A DNA stretch of 37,801 nucleotides. Origin: an uncultured Opitutaceae bacterium (GTDB lineage Bacteria; Verrucomicrobiota; Verrucomicrobiia; Opitutales; Opitutaceae). The notes beneath the pieces were generated by a model. It saw only the letters and a program-made list of their open reading frames with translations, did no database searches and had not been told where the DNA came from. The stretch is from contig CAISPT010000051.1 in assembly GCA_903887455.1 (NCBI GenBank), forward strand, positions 1 to 37,801, in the 5' to 3' direction. Below are positions 8,682-17,915 of the stretch, piece by piece (position 1 is the stretch's first letter; the number at the start of each line of letters is the position of its first letter). The position numbers and the translations under genes are program-made.

Positions 8682-9824
8682 TCATCGCCCGGCGCCCGCA
8701 AATTCGGAAATATCCTTGAGTATGGTGCTTGAGATTTCTGTGAAGTCGAAGCGGCGCACGTGCTCCTGTCCCCGAGCGGAAAGAATTCGCCTCCGCTCGG
8801 GATCGAGTATGAGCAATTCCAGACAACCCGCAAGGCGAGCCTCGGGCGAAGCGGATTTGTGGTCGAACGTCAGGCCGGACCGGCCGTCCTCGACCAGGTC
8901 CGTGAAACAATCCAGGCAGGAGACCACGACGGCGCACCCGGACGCCATCGCCTCCGCGACAGCGACACCAAATGTCTCCCCGTCTTCGGATAGGCTTGGA
9001 TAGCAGAACACGTCGATCGTACCGTAAAAGTCGGCCAGCATTGCTCGGTCGAACTCGGGGGGCAACACCTTGAGTCGCGTCCTCAAATCGGCCGAACATA
9101 GAGCCTCGACGTCCCGGAGCCACTCCTCGCCTCCGCCACCGTCCTGGACTGAAACGGGCCCCCTGAGCACAAGCTCCCAGTCTGGAAGGTTCTTGCACTT
9201 GGAGAGCAACTCCGCCGCCCCGAGAAGCATTTGGACGCCCTTCTCGGGGTGGAGCCGCCCGACAAAGCCGATCCTGAGGGGACTCTTCCCCTGGCGCGAT
9301 GCGCCCTTCAGCAGCGCCCAATCTATCGGGTAGCCGACAATAAGTGTTCGCAGGGACGCCGATTTGCTCTCGCGGGAAATCCGTCGTGCAACCGCTGCCG
9401 TTGGCGCGTAGAGCCGGCGAACCCCGCCGTAGAACCGAATCTGGCCCTTTGGGTTCCGGCCCACAAGCACCGCGACCCTGCCTGTCGAGCGGCGGAACCA
9501 CGGGAGCCAGGCGGGTAGGCTGATAGTGTTGCAGATGACGGCATCGGCCTCCGGCAGCGCGACGGCGACGCGGAGACCCCAAATGAAATCGAGTATCAGG
9601 TTTGCGGGCAAAGACGACGTGTGGTTGAAGCCCCGCAGCCTCACGAATCTCACGCCGTCGACCTCCTCGTCCGCCGCGAGACTCGGATAGGCCCTGCTGA
9701 CCAACGTCACCTCGTGGCCCGCCTTCGCAAACGACTTTGCAAGGCCGTGCCAAATTTTCTCGGTGGCCCCTCCGCGAACGGCAGGAACTGGGAGGAAGAA
9801 TCCGGTGACAATCGTAATTCGCAA
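8682..9824 (-). CDS. Family 4 glycosyltransferase
   Basis: GT-B glycosyltransferase of 380 residues. The N-terminal domain opens RITIVTGFFLPVPAVRGGA with the GG acceptor loop. The second domain has RIGFVGRLHPEKGVQ near 205 and the Glu-x7-Glu region DGETFGVAVAEAM near 300, followed by ASGCAVVVS. It starts with TTG (9824), 22 bp after the upstream stop; no in-frame ATG fits the fold better. It is one of four GT4-type enzymes that run in series in cluster 1, consistent with stepwise assembly of one repeat unit. Donor and acceptor are unknown. Confidence 0.87.
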   Translation of the reverse strand: MRITIVTGFFLPVPAVRGGATEKIWHGLAKSFAKAGHEVTLVSRAYPSLAADEEVDGVRFVRLRGFNHTSSLPANLILDFIWGLRVAVALPEADAVICNTISLPAWLPWFRRSTGRVAVLVGRNPKGQIRFYGGVRRLYAPTAAVARRISRESKSASLRTLIVGYPIDWALLKGASRQGKSPLRIGFVGRLHPEKGVQMLLGAAELLSKCKNLPDWELVLRGPVSVQDGGGGEEWLRDVEALCSADLRTRLKVLPPEFDRAMLADFYGTIDVFCYPSLSEDGETFGVAVAEAMASGCAVVVSCLDCFTDLVEDGRSGLTFDHKSASPEARLAGCLELLILDPERRRILSARGQEHVRRFDFTEISSTILKDISEFAGAGR

Positions 9825-9846
9825 GCGGAGTCGGTGGTCGGATCAG

Positions 9847-11049
9847 TCAGTACCAGACGGCTGCGAGAGCCGAGAGCAGTCCGTTCGTGGTCTGGGTATA
9901 GGTGTATTCGGAGATCTTTGCTCTCACGGCGCTTAGTATCTCCAGTCTGCGCTCGGGCTTGTCCAGCTCGGACAGGGCCGTGCCGAGTGCGTCCCCTAGT
10001 GCTCCGGGATCGGCGGAATCAAATGTCCATCCTGTCACGTTCGGTACGACAAGGTCCATCTGGCACCCGACGAGGTTGCTCACGATGCAGGGGATCCCCA
10101 TGTGCATCGCCTCATTCACCGCCAACCCCCACGTCTCGTAGTTGCCCTTTGAGGGCAGAATGAACAGGTCGGCCATCAGGTACCGGGCGGGCATCTCGCT
10201 TTGATTGGAGAACGGCAGGATGAACACTCTGGCTCCGGGCGCTTCCGCGGCGCACGCCTCGATCCGGTTCCGCTCGGAGCCGTCACCCACAAAGATCAGG
10301 GCGGCATCGGCTGATCCCAATGCCAGAAATGCCCGCAGCAATTCCAGGGGCTGCTTGCTGGGGACAAGTTTGCCCGCAAAGAGGATGACCCTTGTGGAGG
10401 CGCAAATGCCAAGTTGCTCGCGAGCCCGGGCGGCAGCTTTGGAATGCAAGGGATCCAAGGGGTCGAAAAGGCGGCTGTTGACCGAATGGGGCGCGAAAAA
10501 GAGGCGCTCCGTGTGCACTCCCAGCTCAACAAAGTAGTCCTTGTTGGACTTTCCAACATAAGTGATAGCCGCAAATTGTCCGTAGAGGAGCCGGAGAAGG
10601 GTGCGGCGCCAGCGCGCCAGCCTGAGTCGACCAAGGAAATGTGAGTCTCCGCGAAACACCAACGGAATCCCGTGCAGGCGGGCCCACAGGATAATCTTCA
10701 AATGGCTGTACGACTTATATCCGAACAATAGTATCGCGTCGGGATCCCACGATTGGAGCGCCCGGGATATCCCCGGATTGCGCAAACCCATGAAGTGGTG
10801 GGTTCCGGGATCGGACGAGAGATTTTCCAAGAAGGTGCTCGGGTAACCAGAAAGCAGGTCCACGTCCCATTTCACCGTGGACCCGAAGCCCTTGTCCACC
10901 TGCGGGGTTACTCCGAAGTTCCATAGATAAAAGACATGGCATTCAAGTCCGGGGAGCCGAGCGAGCTCCCGGAACCAAGGGCTGTAGTACTGCGTGGGAT
11001 GGGAAAGTACAATCGCCAGCCTGCGCGGTCTTTTGGGCTCCGTACTCAC
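9847..11049 (-). CDS. Family 4 glycosyltransferase
   Basis: GT-B glycosyltransferase of 400 residues. The N-terminal part contains LAIVLSHPTQYYSPWFREL, an opening seen in a subgroup of polysaccharide GT4 enzymes that process aromatic-rich HPTQYY. The C-terminal donor domain has ILFAGKLVPSKQP near 218 and the Glu-x7-Glu motif YETWGLAVNEAM near 300. It starts with GTG inside a GTGA overlap with the stop of the upstream gene, so translation is probably coupled. The first 11 residues (rich in Lys, Pro and Arg) precede the first beta-strand. Confidence 0.87.
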   Translation of the reverse strand: MSTEPKRPRRLAIVLSHPTQYYSPWFRELARLPGLECHVFYLWNFGVTPQVDKGFGSTVKWDVDLLSGYPSTFLENLSSDPGTHHFMGLRNPGISRALQSWDPDAILLFGYKSYSHLKIILWARLHGIPLVFRGDSHFLGRLRLARWRRTLLRLLYGQFAAITYVGKSNKDYFVELGVHTERLFFAPHSVNSRLFDPLDPLHSKAAARAREQLGICASTRVILFAGKLVPSKQPLELLRAFLALGSADAALIFVGDGSERNRIEACAAEAPGARVFILPFSNQSEMPARYLMADLFILPSKGNYETWGLAVNEAMHMGIPCIVSNLVGCQMDLVVPNVTGWTFDSADPGALGDALGTALSELDKPERRLEILSAVRAKISEYTYTQTTNGLLSALAAVWY

Positions 11050-12380
11050 TTGGTTTCGCCCGGCACTCTGCTCGCCTCATCGAATATCTCCGCAAGGCGG
11101 CCCGTGATCGTCTTCGCGGCGTAAGGCTCGAACGCCGACATGTCGGGGACCGAAGTTGCGTTCATCCCCCCCCCGGAAAACCAGACTTCTGAGACCTTTC
11201 CTGCCACAATATCCACGTCTTCGGCCCGCGCGAAACTGTAGCGCTGATCAACCTTCATTGCTGCGGCCATGGCCATGACCGGGCTCCTTTCGTTGAAGAC
11301 CACGAGCAGCGGGCGATTGGCGAGAACGTAGGGGAAGATCTTCGATGCACTGTAGGTTGGGTCGTTGGAACCTATCACCAGCAGGGCCTGGGCGTTGGAA
11401 AGGTAGTACAGCGCGTCAAAATACGGGATGCGGTAGCAGTACTCGGACACAAACCTCTCCACACCCTCGAGCCTGGCTGTCGGCATCACCCATTCTCGGC
11501 CGAGCGGCCGAGGCGCGTAATCAGTGCCGATGAAATGAAAGCGCACGCGGGCAGCCTTCTCCGGCTCGTTGGCAAGATAGCGCTTAAAGGCCCGGAACAA
11601 GATCCTCAGTGCTATCGACATGTCTGGCCCGCACCTCCCTGTGTAGACGTGGTGAAAATCGCCATCGTTGAAATCGAACAGGGGCTCGTTCGGCCGATGC
11701 ATCCGGGCGATCTGAATGTCGCGCTCGGACGCACCGAAGGGTAGAAAATGCACGCGTTCGGACTTGAATCCGGGGTTGTTCCTTGCGAGTTCGGTGCCGT
11801 AGGCGTCTGAAACAGCGATGACAGCCGCGGCATTCTTCAGGGTCTTTGGCTCATTCCTTCGCGCGCTCCATTGGGAAAGGCCGAACTTGATGTGTCCTCC
11901 GGGAGGGCGCGTGCCGGTGACCTTATAGTAGTCATTTATCCAGGGATCCTGGTAGTCGAGAACGTAAGGTGTGCCGAATCTCTCCTTCCAGGCTGGGCCA
12001 AGGGAAAAGGCGTCGAACTGGGTTGTGCTAAAGAAGACGAGGTCGAATTTCTCCGAGCCCAAGAGCGTCTCGCCGGCCCTTCGGATCGCGGCGCCGCAAC
12101 GCCACCAGAGACTTCCGAAGCCGAGCCTGCGAGTCACCTCAGGGCGAATGCCCCCAACCCGGACCACCCTGACATCGCCTGGGTAGGACTGCTCGAGCAG
12201 GGGTTCCCAAACGCCTCCTTCGACCATTTCTGGACGGACTGCGAGCACCACCGGTTCCCAACCCAGATCCCTAAGGAAGGGTAATGCCATCCGGGTCCGC
12301 TGCATATCCGGTGCATTGATCGGCGAGAAATGGGGTGATACGATTAGTACTTTGCGCATGTCGTCGTCGTAGGGCCTCAC
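11046..12380 (-). CDS. GT4-like glycosyltransferase
   Basis: Glycosyltransferase-like protein of 444 residues with a GT-B layout. It begins with KVLIVSPHFSPINAPDMQR, has DYQDPWINDYY near 146 and VSDAYGTELA near 193, and ends with a donor-domain segment SASKIFPYVLANRPLL in place of the usual Glu-x7-Glu. It resembles long GT4-like enzymes of exopolysaccharide clusters. GTG 12380 is chosen because it forms a GTGA overlap with the PIG-L stop, as at several other junctions here, and GGAGGAG lies 14 nt upstream. ATG 12359, which starts MRKVLIVSPHF, is a good alternative. Confidence 0.8.
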   Translation of the reverse strand: MRPYDDDMRKVLIVSPHFSPINAPDMQRTRMALPFLRDLGWEPVVLAVRPEMVEGGVWEPLLEQSYPGDVRVVRVGGIRPEVTRRLGFGSLWWRCGAAIRRAGETLLGSEKFDLVFFSTTQFDAFSLGPAWKERFGTPYVLDYQDPWINDYYKVTGTRPPGGHIKFGLSQWSARRNEPKTLKNAAAVIAVSDAYGTELARNNPGFKSERVHFLPFGASERDIQIARMHRPNEPLFDFNDGDFHHVYTGRCGPDMSIALRILFRAFKRYLANEPEKAARVRFHFIGTDYAPRPLGREWVMPTARLEGVERFVSEYCYRIPYFDALYYLSNAQALLVIGSNDPTYSASKIFPYVLANRPLLVVFNERSPVMAMAAAMKVDQRYSFARAEDVDIVAGKVSEVWFSGGGMNATSVPDMSAFEPYAAKTITGRLAEIFDEASRVPGETK

Positions 12381-13192
12381 GGCTCGAAGAAGAACTCCTC
12401 CGGACGGGAAAGCTCCGAAACAAAGTCCCTTGGCAGCGCAGGCTCGGTATCAGGGGAAAGTGGACTCACCTGGGTGGCATACGAGGAAATAGCGCGCGCT
12501 TTTAGGTCCGCCAAGCCCGCGAGATCGACCCGCCAAAGCTTCACCCCGGCCAGCAGGGGTTGCATCAGCCTGAGCGGATTCCGCCATGCCCACACTGGGA
12601 ACTCCAACACCCGAGGTTTTTGCTTTTCCCCTGCCAACGCCCTGGCGAGCAGGTGGGTGACCGCGAGGTGCTCGGAACTGCCGTCCATCCTGCAGGGCAG
12701 GAGTACCAGGTGCGGCCCCTTGTCACGTATGACTTTGCGGATTGCCTCAACGGCCAATCCGGACGTTGACTCGTCGAGATGGGCCATAGTGCCGTCCTTG
12801 AAGCCCAGGTAGGTCAGGCACGAGGGATCCACCCCAAGGATGGAGGCGGCCTCGCCGGCCTCGGCCCGCCTCATGTCAGAGAGGTTCTGCGGTGAGACTC
12901 GTAGGTGGCCCGGATGAGAGGCGCTTCCGTCTGTAACGAAGACGATTTGAACCCGTATGCCCGCCCTTGCGAGCGACGCGACCGTTCCCCCGCAACCGAG
13001 TGTTTCGTCGTCCTGATGGGGCGATAAGACGACGATCGTCTCGATCCCGTCCGGCGTGAACGGCGAGCTTCGGAATCGCATCAACAGGCGCATCATGCGG
13101 CACGATAGGTGACGAAGCCTCGCAACAGCCTCAGCCCTCCCCAAGGCAAGCGTCAGGGCCACCCTTGATGGGATCGTCCGGCTCGGGCTCAT
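12377..13192 (-). CDS. PIG-L (LmbE-like) family deacetylase
   Basis: Zinc-dependent N-deacetylase of the PIG-L family, 271 residues. Members remove an acetyl group from GlcNAc-containing lipids, glycans or small thiols. The metal site is visible as His59-Gln-Asp61-Asp62-Glu63 (the usual HPDDE with Pro replaced by Gln) and His175 in SSEHLAV. GCGGT follows the first motif as expected. A basic N-terminal segment of about 45 residues precedes the domain. Its place between a polymerase-like gene and GT genes suggests that it deacetylates an N-acetyl sugar of the polysaccharide or its lipid-linked precursor (inference). Confidence 0.87.
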   Translation of the reverse strand: MSPSRTIPSRVALTLALGRAEAVARLRHLSCRMMRLLMRFRSSPFTPDGIETIVVLSPHQDDETLGCGGTVASLARAGIRVQIVFVTDGSASHPGHLRVSPQNLSDMRRAEAGEAASILGVDPSCLTYLGFKDGTMAHLDESTSGLAVEAIRKVIRDKGPHLVLLPCRMDGSSEHLAVTHLLARALAGEKQKPRVLEFPVWAWRNPLRLMQPLLAGVKLWRVDLAGLADLKARAISSYATQVSPLSPDTEPALPRDFVSELSRPEEFFFEP

Positions 13193-13207
13193 GTTGGTGT
13201 CGTTGGA

Positions 13208-14764
13208 TCAACTCATCCGCTCCGGATGACGCGGGGCTACGGTTCTCCTCGCGAAAGGGATGCTAGCGGCCGCGATGACGATGAGGGACTGGAATATCGC
13301 GGTGACCAGGACGCTGGCTACCATTTCCGAAGAGTTCAGGAAGTGAAGCAGTAGGCAGAGGGCGAGAAATCCCTCGACCGAAATGAACAGCTTTCTCGCG
13401 GTGAGGTTCTCTATCCAGGCAAAGAGGCCCCCCAAGAAGGCACCGATAATGACCGACCCGGCCACCGGCCCAAAATTGCCATAGGCCTCCGGTAGAAGCC
13501 CCCATGCTATGTAGGTGGTGAACGTCGAGTACAGGTCCTGGCGCCCGAAGTGGACGTTGAGGATCACCTGACCCTCATGGCTTCTGGGCTTGTTCGGCAC
13601 GAGGATCCTAGGAACCAAGAGGGCCGGAATCACGGAATAAGTTGCGCCGTGAAGGGGCTCGATGTGCCCGGAATCCTCGGCATCTATCACAAACAGCAGG
13701 TTCTGGAGGTTGTCCACGCGGTCAAGGAGGGTCTGGTTCTTGTGCTGCGCGGCTCCGCCTCCGGACGTGTCACGCTCAGGCGACGCGCTCTCGTTCTCAA
13801 TTACGGCGTAGTAACTCGCCTCAATCCATTCCAGGTAGATGTCAGGGAGGCTCCGGGCAGTAACCGCGGTCATCGGCTCGGGGTCATTGCTCCAATACCG
13901 CTCGCGCATCGTCGTCTTCCCTGTGTTCAAGAACGATAGGCTCAGCAGGGTCACGGTAAGGTAGATGACGGGCATTCGCCCGTTGCTCCAAAAAAACCCA
14001 ACCGCAACGGCAATTAGCGAGGACGCGGCAGAGGAAAGCAGAAAGTCCTTGGACGCGATCATTGCGTTCAGAATCAGAAGACACCAGAAAGCCAGCTTGC
14101 CAAACGCAGAGGTCTTGCCCGTTCCGAGTGCGAGGGAGACCAGGAAGAAGCCGATCATGCTGGCTATGGCGACAAGCGCGGCAAATATCGAACTGCTGCC
14201 GGAGGGGAGCAAAGATACTAATGGCCCCGCATAGTTGAACGCGTCGAGTGTTGCATAACCGGTCGAGGCGATGACCAGCGCAAACCCCATGCGCTTCCAC
14301 GCATTGGAGTCCTCGAGCTTGAGCTCATCCAGTGCGTAAGAGATCGGCGGCGAAGGATGTATCGCGCGCATGAAGAACCCCCACGAAAGGACCATCGCCA
14401 GGTCGAATATCAGGAGTTCCTCCCCGGCCTTCAGAATATATGCGGGGCGGTAATCGTTTAGCACGTCGTGGCCTACGGCTATCGGCAACCCGTAGATGAC
14501 CAGCGCCTGAACCGCCACCAACGGAAGAAGCGGAAGCCCGATCGCCCCCACGCTCCAGACGCCCACGACGAGGCATGTGCCCAGCGAGATAAGGAAAAAC
14601 GCCTCGGCTCCCGAGCGGCCCTGGAACCAAAGGTAAGCGGACTCCACCGCCAAGAGGAAGGCCGCCGGATACAACATCCGTCTGGTCGCGGACTTCACCT
14701 TGGTGCAGAGCTCGCCCATCTCCGTATACCTGTCGAGGGTGCTGGGGTGGAGGCGAGCTGGCAT
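13208..14764 (-). CDS. Wzy-like polysaccharide polymerase (multi-pass membrane protein)
   Basis: Integral membrane protein of 518 residues with roughly a dozen hydrophobic helices and a long hydrophilic loop at about 310-390. The loop carries ERYWSNDPEP, RVDNLQNLLFVID, HGATYSVIPALLVPRILVP and, after it, YIAWGLLPEAYGNFGPV. This arrangement (G-x-T-Y followed by I-P-R-I-L and a P-E-A-Y-x-N-F-G segment) is characteristic of oligosaccharide repeat-unit polymerases. ATG 14764 lies 5 bp after the GT4 stop; ATG 14719, preceded by AGGTATACGGAG, is an alternative. The upstream part of the open frame is a shadow. Confidence 0.78.
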   Translation of the reverse strand: MPARLHPSTLDRYTEMGELCTKVKSATRRMLYPAAFLLAVESAYLWFQGRSGAEAFFLISLGTCLVVGVWSVGAIGLPLLPLVAVQALVIYGLPIAVGHDVLNDYRPAYILKAGEELLIFDLAMVLSWGFFMRAIHPSPPISYALDELKLEDSNAWKRMGFALVIASTGYATLDAFNYAGPLVSLLPSGSSSIFAALVAIASMIGFFLVSLALGTGKTSAFGKLAFWCLLILNAMIASKDFLLSSAASSLIAVAVGFFWSNGRMPVIYLTVTLLSLSFLNTGKTTMRERYWSNDPEPMTAVTARSLPDIYLEWIEASYYAVIENESASPERDTSGGGAAQHKNQTLLDRVDNLQNLLFVIDAEDSGHIEPLHGATYSVIPALLVPRILVPNKPRSHEGQVILNVHFGRQDLYSTFTTYIAWGLLPEAYGNFGPVAGSVIIGAFLGGLFAWIENLTARKLFISVEGFLALCLLLHFLNSSEMVASVLVTAIFQSLIVIAAASIPFARRTVAPRHPERMS

Positions 14765-14769
14765 GGCGT

Positions 14770-15840
14770 TCAGGGGTAAACGAGCTCCGCCAACCTGGAC
14801 CGAAACGCGGGGTATGAGAAGTGCTGGGCTCGCGCGAGCAACGCTTCGATGTTCCAATCGGTCTTCATCGCCGCAATGATTCCTCTGGAAATGGAAGGGA
14901 TATCGCCGTACCCGATGAGTATTCCCGTCTCCGGGGTCAGGACCTCGGGCGCCCCGCCCGACAAGGCGGCAAGGCAAGGCCGCCCGTGGGCCATTGCCTC
15001 AAGATAAACCAACCCGAACCCCTCCTTTTCGCTCGGGAGGGCAAAGAGGCGGCAGCGGTCGTACTCGGCTCCGAGCAGTTCGTCAGAGAGAAAGCCGAGA
15101 AACGTCACGGCATCTTCCAGGTGCAGTTCCCGCACGAGTTCCTCGAGCTCGGCGCGTCCATCCCCGCGTCCGACAATCCGAAGTCGCGCCGCAGGGATCT
15201 CCATAAGGACCGCCGGCATGGCGGAAATCAGGTGGCCGATCCCCTTATAGCTATCGGACGCGCTCAGGCGGGAGATCGAGAGAATCGTCGGAGAGGTTCC
15301 CTCGATGGCCGAGCGAGATTTGGGGACGAGCGAGGGGTCGAGAGCGTTTGCCAATACCGGTAGGCTTTCGGCGGGCAGCGGACACCTCCTGAGTATCTGC
15401 TCCCTCGTGTATGAGCTGACGCAAAGGATGCTTGTTGCGCGCCTTAGCGCCCTCCTTTCGATGAACGTGTACGGGCGCCATACCTCTATTCCATGGGCAA
15501 TGAGGTGGTATCTAATCGACGGTCTAAAGAGAGAGGCAATCCAAACGACGGGGAGCTGGCCGATGTGCCCGCAGATCACCGTTTCTGAGCGCCAGGTCCA
15601 CCAAACCGCTAGCATGGCGAACCTTATCTTCGAACGTCCGCAGGGCGCCCATCGCTCGAGGTTCTCCCCGGAGTATTCATGGAGGCCTGCGGGGGCGCCC
15701 TCGCCGTCGTTCAACGACACGCATGCCACGCTCCCGCGGCTTCCAGATATCTCGCATGCAGCCTTCAGGTAGAGCCGCAAAATGCGCATGATGCCGCCTT
15801 CTCCGGAAAAGATCTCGGGTGAAAGCAACAGGGTTCTCAC
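14770..15840 (-). CDS. Family 4 glycosyltransferase
   Basis: GT-B glycosyltransferase of 356 residues. It opens RTLLLSPEIFSGEGGIMRI with the GG loop. The donor domain begins ILSISRLSASDSYKGIGHL near 185 and has the Glu-x7-Glu region EKEGFGLVYLEAM near 270, followed by HGRPCLAA. GTG 15840 is chosen over longer starts because it places the first beta-strand at the N-terminus and has a good ribosome site (AAGGA, 5 nt upstream). It is the second gene of the cluster, starting 17 bp after the asparagine synthase stop. Confidence 0.87.
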   Translation of the reverse strand: MRTLLLSPEIFSGEGGIMRILRLYLKAACEISGSRGSVACVSLNDGEGAPAGLHEYSGENLERWAPCGRSKIRFAMLAVWWTWRSETVICGHIGQLPVVWIASLFRPSIRYHLIAHGIEVWRPYTFIERRALRRATSILCVSSYTREQILRRCPLPAESLPVLANALDPSLVPKSRSAIEGTSPTILSISRLSASDSYKGIGHLISAMPAVLMEIPAARLRIVGRGDGRAELEELVRELHLEDAVTFLGFLSDELLGAEYDRCRLFALPSEKEGFGLVYLEAMAHGRPCLAALSGGAPEVLTPETGILIGYGDIPSISRGIIAAMKTDWNIEALLARAQHFSYPAFRSRLAELVYP

Positions 15841-15845
15841 TGGAA

Positions 15846-15850
15846 TCCTT
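15846..15850 (-). promoter_or_regulatory. Shine-Dalgarno site for the GT4 gene at 14770-15840
   Basis: The minus strand reads AAGGA here, 5 nt before the GTG at 15840. It decides this start against longer in-frame options and is one of the few clear ribosome sites in the window. Confidence 0.55.
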
Positions 15851-15856
15851 GGTGGC

Positions 15857-17761
15857 CTATCGAACGGCGGGCTGCGACGCGCGGGGCCGATTAACAAACG
15901 AGATGAGGACGGCTAGGCTCCATATCCGCGACCACTCCCGGTCGTCGTGACTCATGAGAAAAGCCTTCCACATGCGCCTGACCGGCTCGATTTGGAAAAG
16001 GCCGCTCCTGCCTAGGGACTCGGGTGAAAGCGTATCCTCTATGAAAGGTCGAAGGTGGCTCCGCATCCAGAGGGGAAACGGCAGAGTGAAACCGCGCTTC
16101 TTTCGACGCTTGAGGCCCTCGGGAAGAATGTCGGAGACAGCGTCTCTTAACGCAGACTTCGGGTTCTTGGGATCGTCCCTGAATTTTGCCGGCTGGAGCC
16201 ATAGCCATTCCAGCAGCGGCCGGTCCACAAACGGCACCCGCAGCTCGAGGGAGTGCCTCATACTCATGGCGTCGCTGTCCCTGAGAAGGACGTCGGCCAT
16301 GTAGGTTCGGATCTCCCAGGCGCTCACCAATGAGAAGACGTCGTCGGTGCCGATGTCGGCGCGCAACGCGCCAAGCCTGGGATGCCATGGCGACAGGTCC
16401 CCAAGCTGCGCCTTGGCCTCATTCGAGAGGATGGACAGCCTGCTTCGTTCCGAAAAGACCCTCCGTTGAAGTGCTCCCAGTTCATGGGCATCCGAGGCAA
16501 ACTCCAGGAAGTCGGATAGCTTGCGGGATCGGATCCCCCCGAATCCGAGCGCGCGCAGGACCATCGTTCTGAGCCCGGCGGGAAGGCGCCTCCAGTGCGG
16601 GAGTGCTCGCGACAGCTTGGGGATGTCGCGAAAGGAAGGGTAGCCCCCGAAGAGCTCGTCGCCCCCGAGTCCCGATAGCGCGGCCTTAACGCCGGCCTCG
16701 TGAGCCGTTTGGCTGACATAGAAGGTGTTGACGCCGTCGCCCGAAGGCTGGTCGCACGCGCCAAGGAGGCTCCCCAGGTCACGGGCAACCTCGTCGCCGG
16801 TCAAGATACGCGTGTGGTGGACGGCCCCGAAAAGGCGTGCGGTCTCCTCGGCCTCGTCGGCTTCGGAGAAGCCATCCTCCTCGAAGCCAATCGTGAACGT
16901 CTTCAGCGCCGTGCCCGAGGCTCTGGACATGAGGCCGGCGATCACCGCGGAGTCGAGTCCTCCCGACAGGAACGCGCCTACCGGGACGTCCGCCAACACA
17001 TGGGCAGCGATGCTATCCTCCAGCTTCTCCCTGAGCCCTTCCACGAATTGGGATCTGGACCTGCATTCGGCATTTCCGTCCGAGATCGAACGAAAGGACC
17101 AATACTCCCCTATCTCGAGCTTTCCCGCTCGGAATCTCAGAGACTCGCCAGGCTGGAGGCTTGAAATGCCCTTGTAGATCGTCGATGGCGCCGGGACCGC
17201 GAACCACGCGAGATAGTCTGCAACCGAGGATATGTCCAGGTCCTCAGTGCATGCCCCTGACCTAAGGAGCGCGGTCACCTCCGAGGCTAAGACCAGGCGA
17301 CCTTCGGAAATGGCAAAGTAAAGCGGCTTAATCCCGAACGGGTCTCTCGCCGCAAACAACGAGTTCTCGAATCCGTCCCAGAGCGCGAAGGCGAACATGC
17401 CGCGGAGCCTCGGCAGGGCTTTCGCTCCCCAAGTTGCCAGTGCGGCGAGGAGAACCTCGGTGTCGCAGCGGGTTCGGAAAGCCCAGCCGGTCGACTCCAA
17501 TTCGGGCCGGAGCTCCAGGTGGTTGTAGATGGCACCGTTGAAGACCAGGGTGTACCGGCCATCCGGGGTCGTCATCGGCTGGTGCCCGTTGAGCGGGTCA
17601 AAAATCGCAAGGCGTCGCATGCCCAGAGTCGCAAATCCCCGCGAGGCCATGCCCGAGTCGTCTGGCCCCCGGTGGACCATCGCCTCGCACATACGCAGAA
17701 CGGCCTCCTCCCGAACGCTTTGTGAGGTGCTGGGATCGACATAGCCTGCTATACCGCACAT
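15857..17761 (-). CDS. asnB: Asparagine synthase-like glutamine amidotransferase
   Basis: Two-domain enzyme of 634 residues. The N-terminal Ntn glutaminase domain starts at the processed nucleophile Cys2 (MCGIAGY), with HRGPDDSG at 30-37, RRLAIFD near 49, FNGAIYN near 74 and the Asp100 region RCDTEV. The synthetase domain has the ATP-binding PP-loop SGGLDS at 266-271 and SGLGGDELFGGY near 350. The family makes asparagine from aspartate, but members inside polysaccharide clusters are often thought to amidate sugar uronic acids or peptide-like side groups. As the first gene of cluster 1, after a 154-bp gap, it probably sits next to the promoter. Either role remains possible. Confidence 0.88.
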   Translation of the reverse strand: MCGIAGYVDPSTSQSVREEAVLRMCEAMVHRGPDDSGMASRGFATLGMRRLAIFDPLNGHQPMTTPDGRYTLVFNGAIYNHLELRPELESTGWAFRTRCDTEVLLAALATWGAKALPRLRGMFAFALWDGFENSLFAARDPFGIKPLYFAISEGRLVLASEVTALLRSGACTEDLDISSVADYLAWFAVPAPSTIYKGISSLQPGESLRFRAGKLEIGEYWSFRSISDGNAECRSRSQFVEGLREKLEDSIAAHVLADVPVGAFLSGGLDSAVIAGLMSRASGTALKTFTIGFEEDGFSEADEAEETARLFGAVHHTRILTGDEVARDLGSLLGACDQPSGDGVNTFYVSQTAHEAGVKAALSGLGGDELFGGYPSFRDIPKLSRALPHWRRLPAGLRTMVLRALGFGGIRSRKLSDFLEFASDAHELGALQRRVFSERSRLSILSNEAKAQLGDLSPWHPRLGALRADIGTDDVFSLVSAWEIRTYMADVLLRDSDAMSMRHSLELRVPFVDRPLLEWLWLQPAKFRDDPKNPKSALRDAVSDILPEGLKRRKKRGFTLPFPLWMRSHLRPFIEDTLSPESLGRSGLFQIEPVRRMWKAFLMSHDDREWSRIWSLAVLISFVNRPRASQPAVR

Positions 17762-17840
17762 AATTTGGGTACTATCCTGGCTGCGCCTTGGCCGGACGCT
17801 CCTTCGTGGGCTTTCGGGGTTTCCATGGATGCTTGGGTGA

Positions 17841-17859
17841 GCTTCGCCGTGCGCGAAGC
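17841..17859. repeat. 7-bp stem-loop between the DJ-1/PfpI gene and asnB
   Basis: GCTTCGC (17841-17847) and GCGAAGC (17853-17859) form a perfect 7-bp stem around CGTGC. It lies 57 bp after the stop of the minus-strand DJ-1 gene and 80 bp before asnB. It could end the DJ-1 transcript or form structure in the asnB leader. No T-tract follows on the minus strand. Confidence 0.4.
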
Positions 17860-17915
17860 CCCGTCTACGACAACGGTGACGGGCCCATTCGGCAATCCTA
17901 CGTGGCGATGCATTT

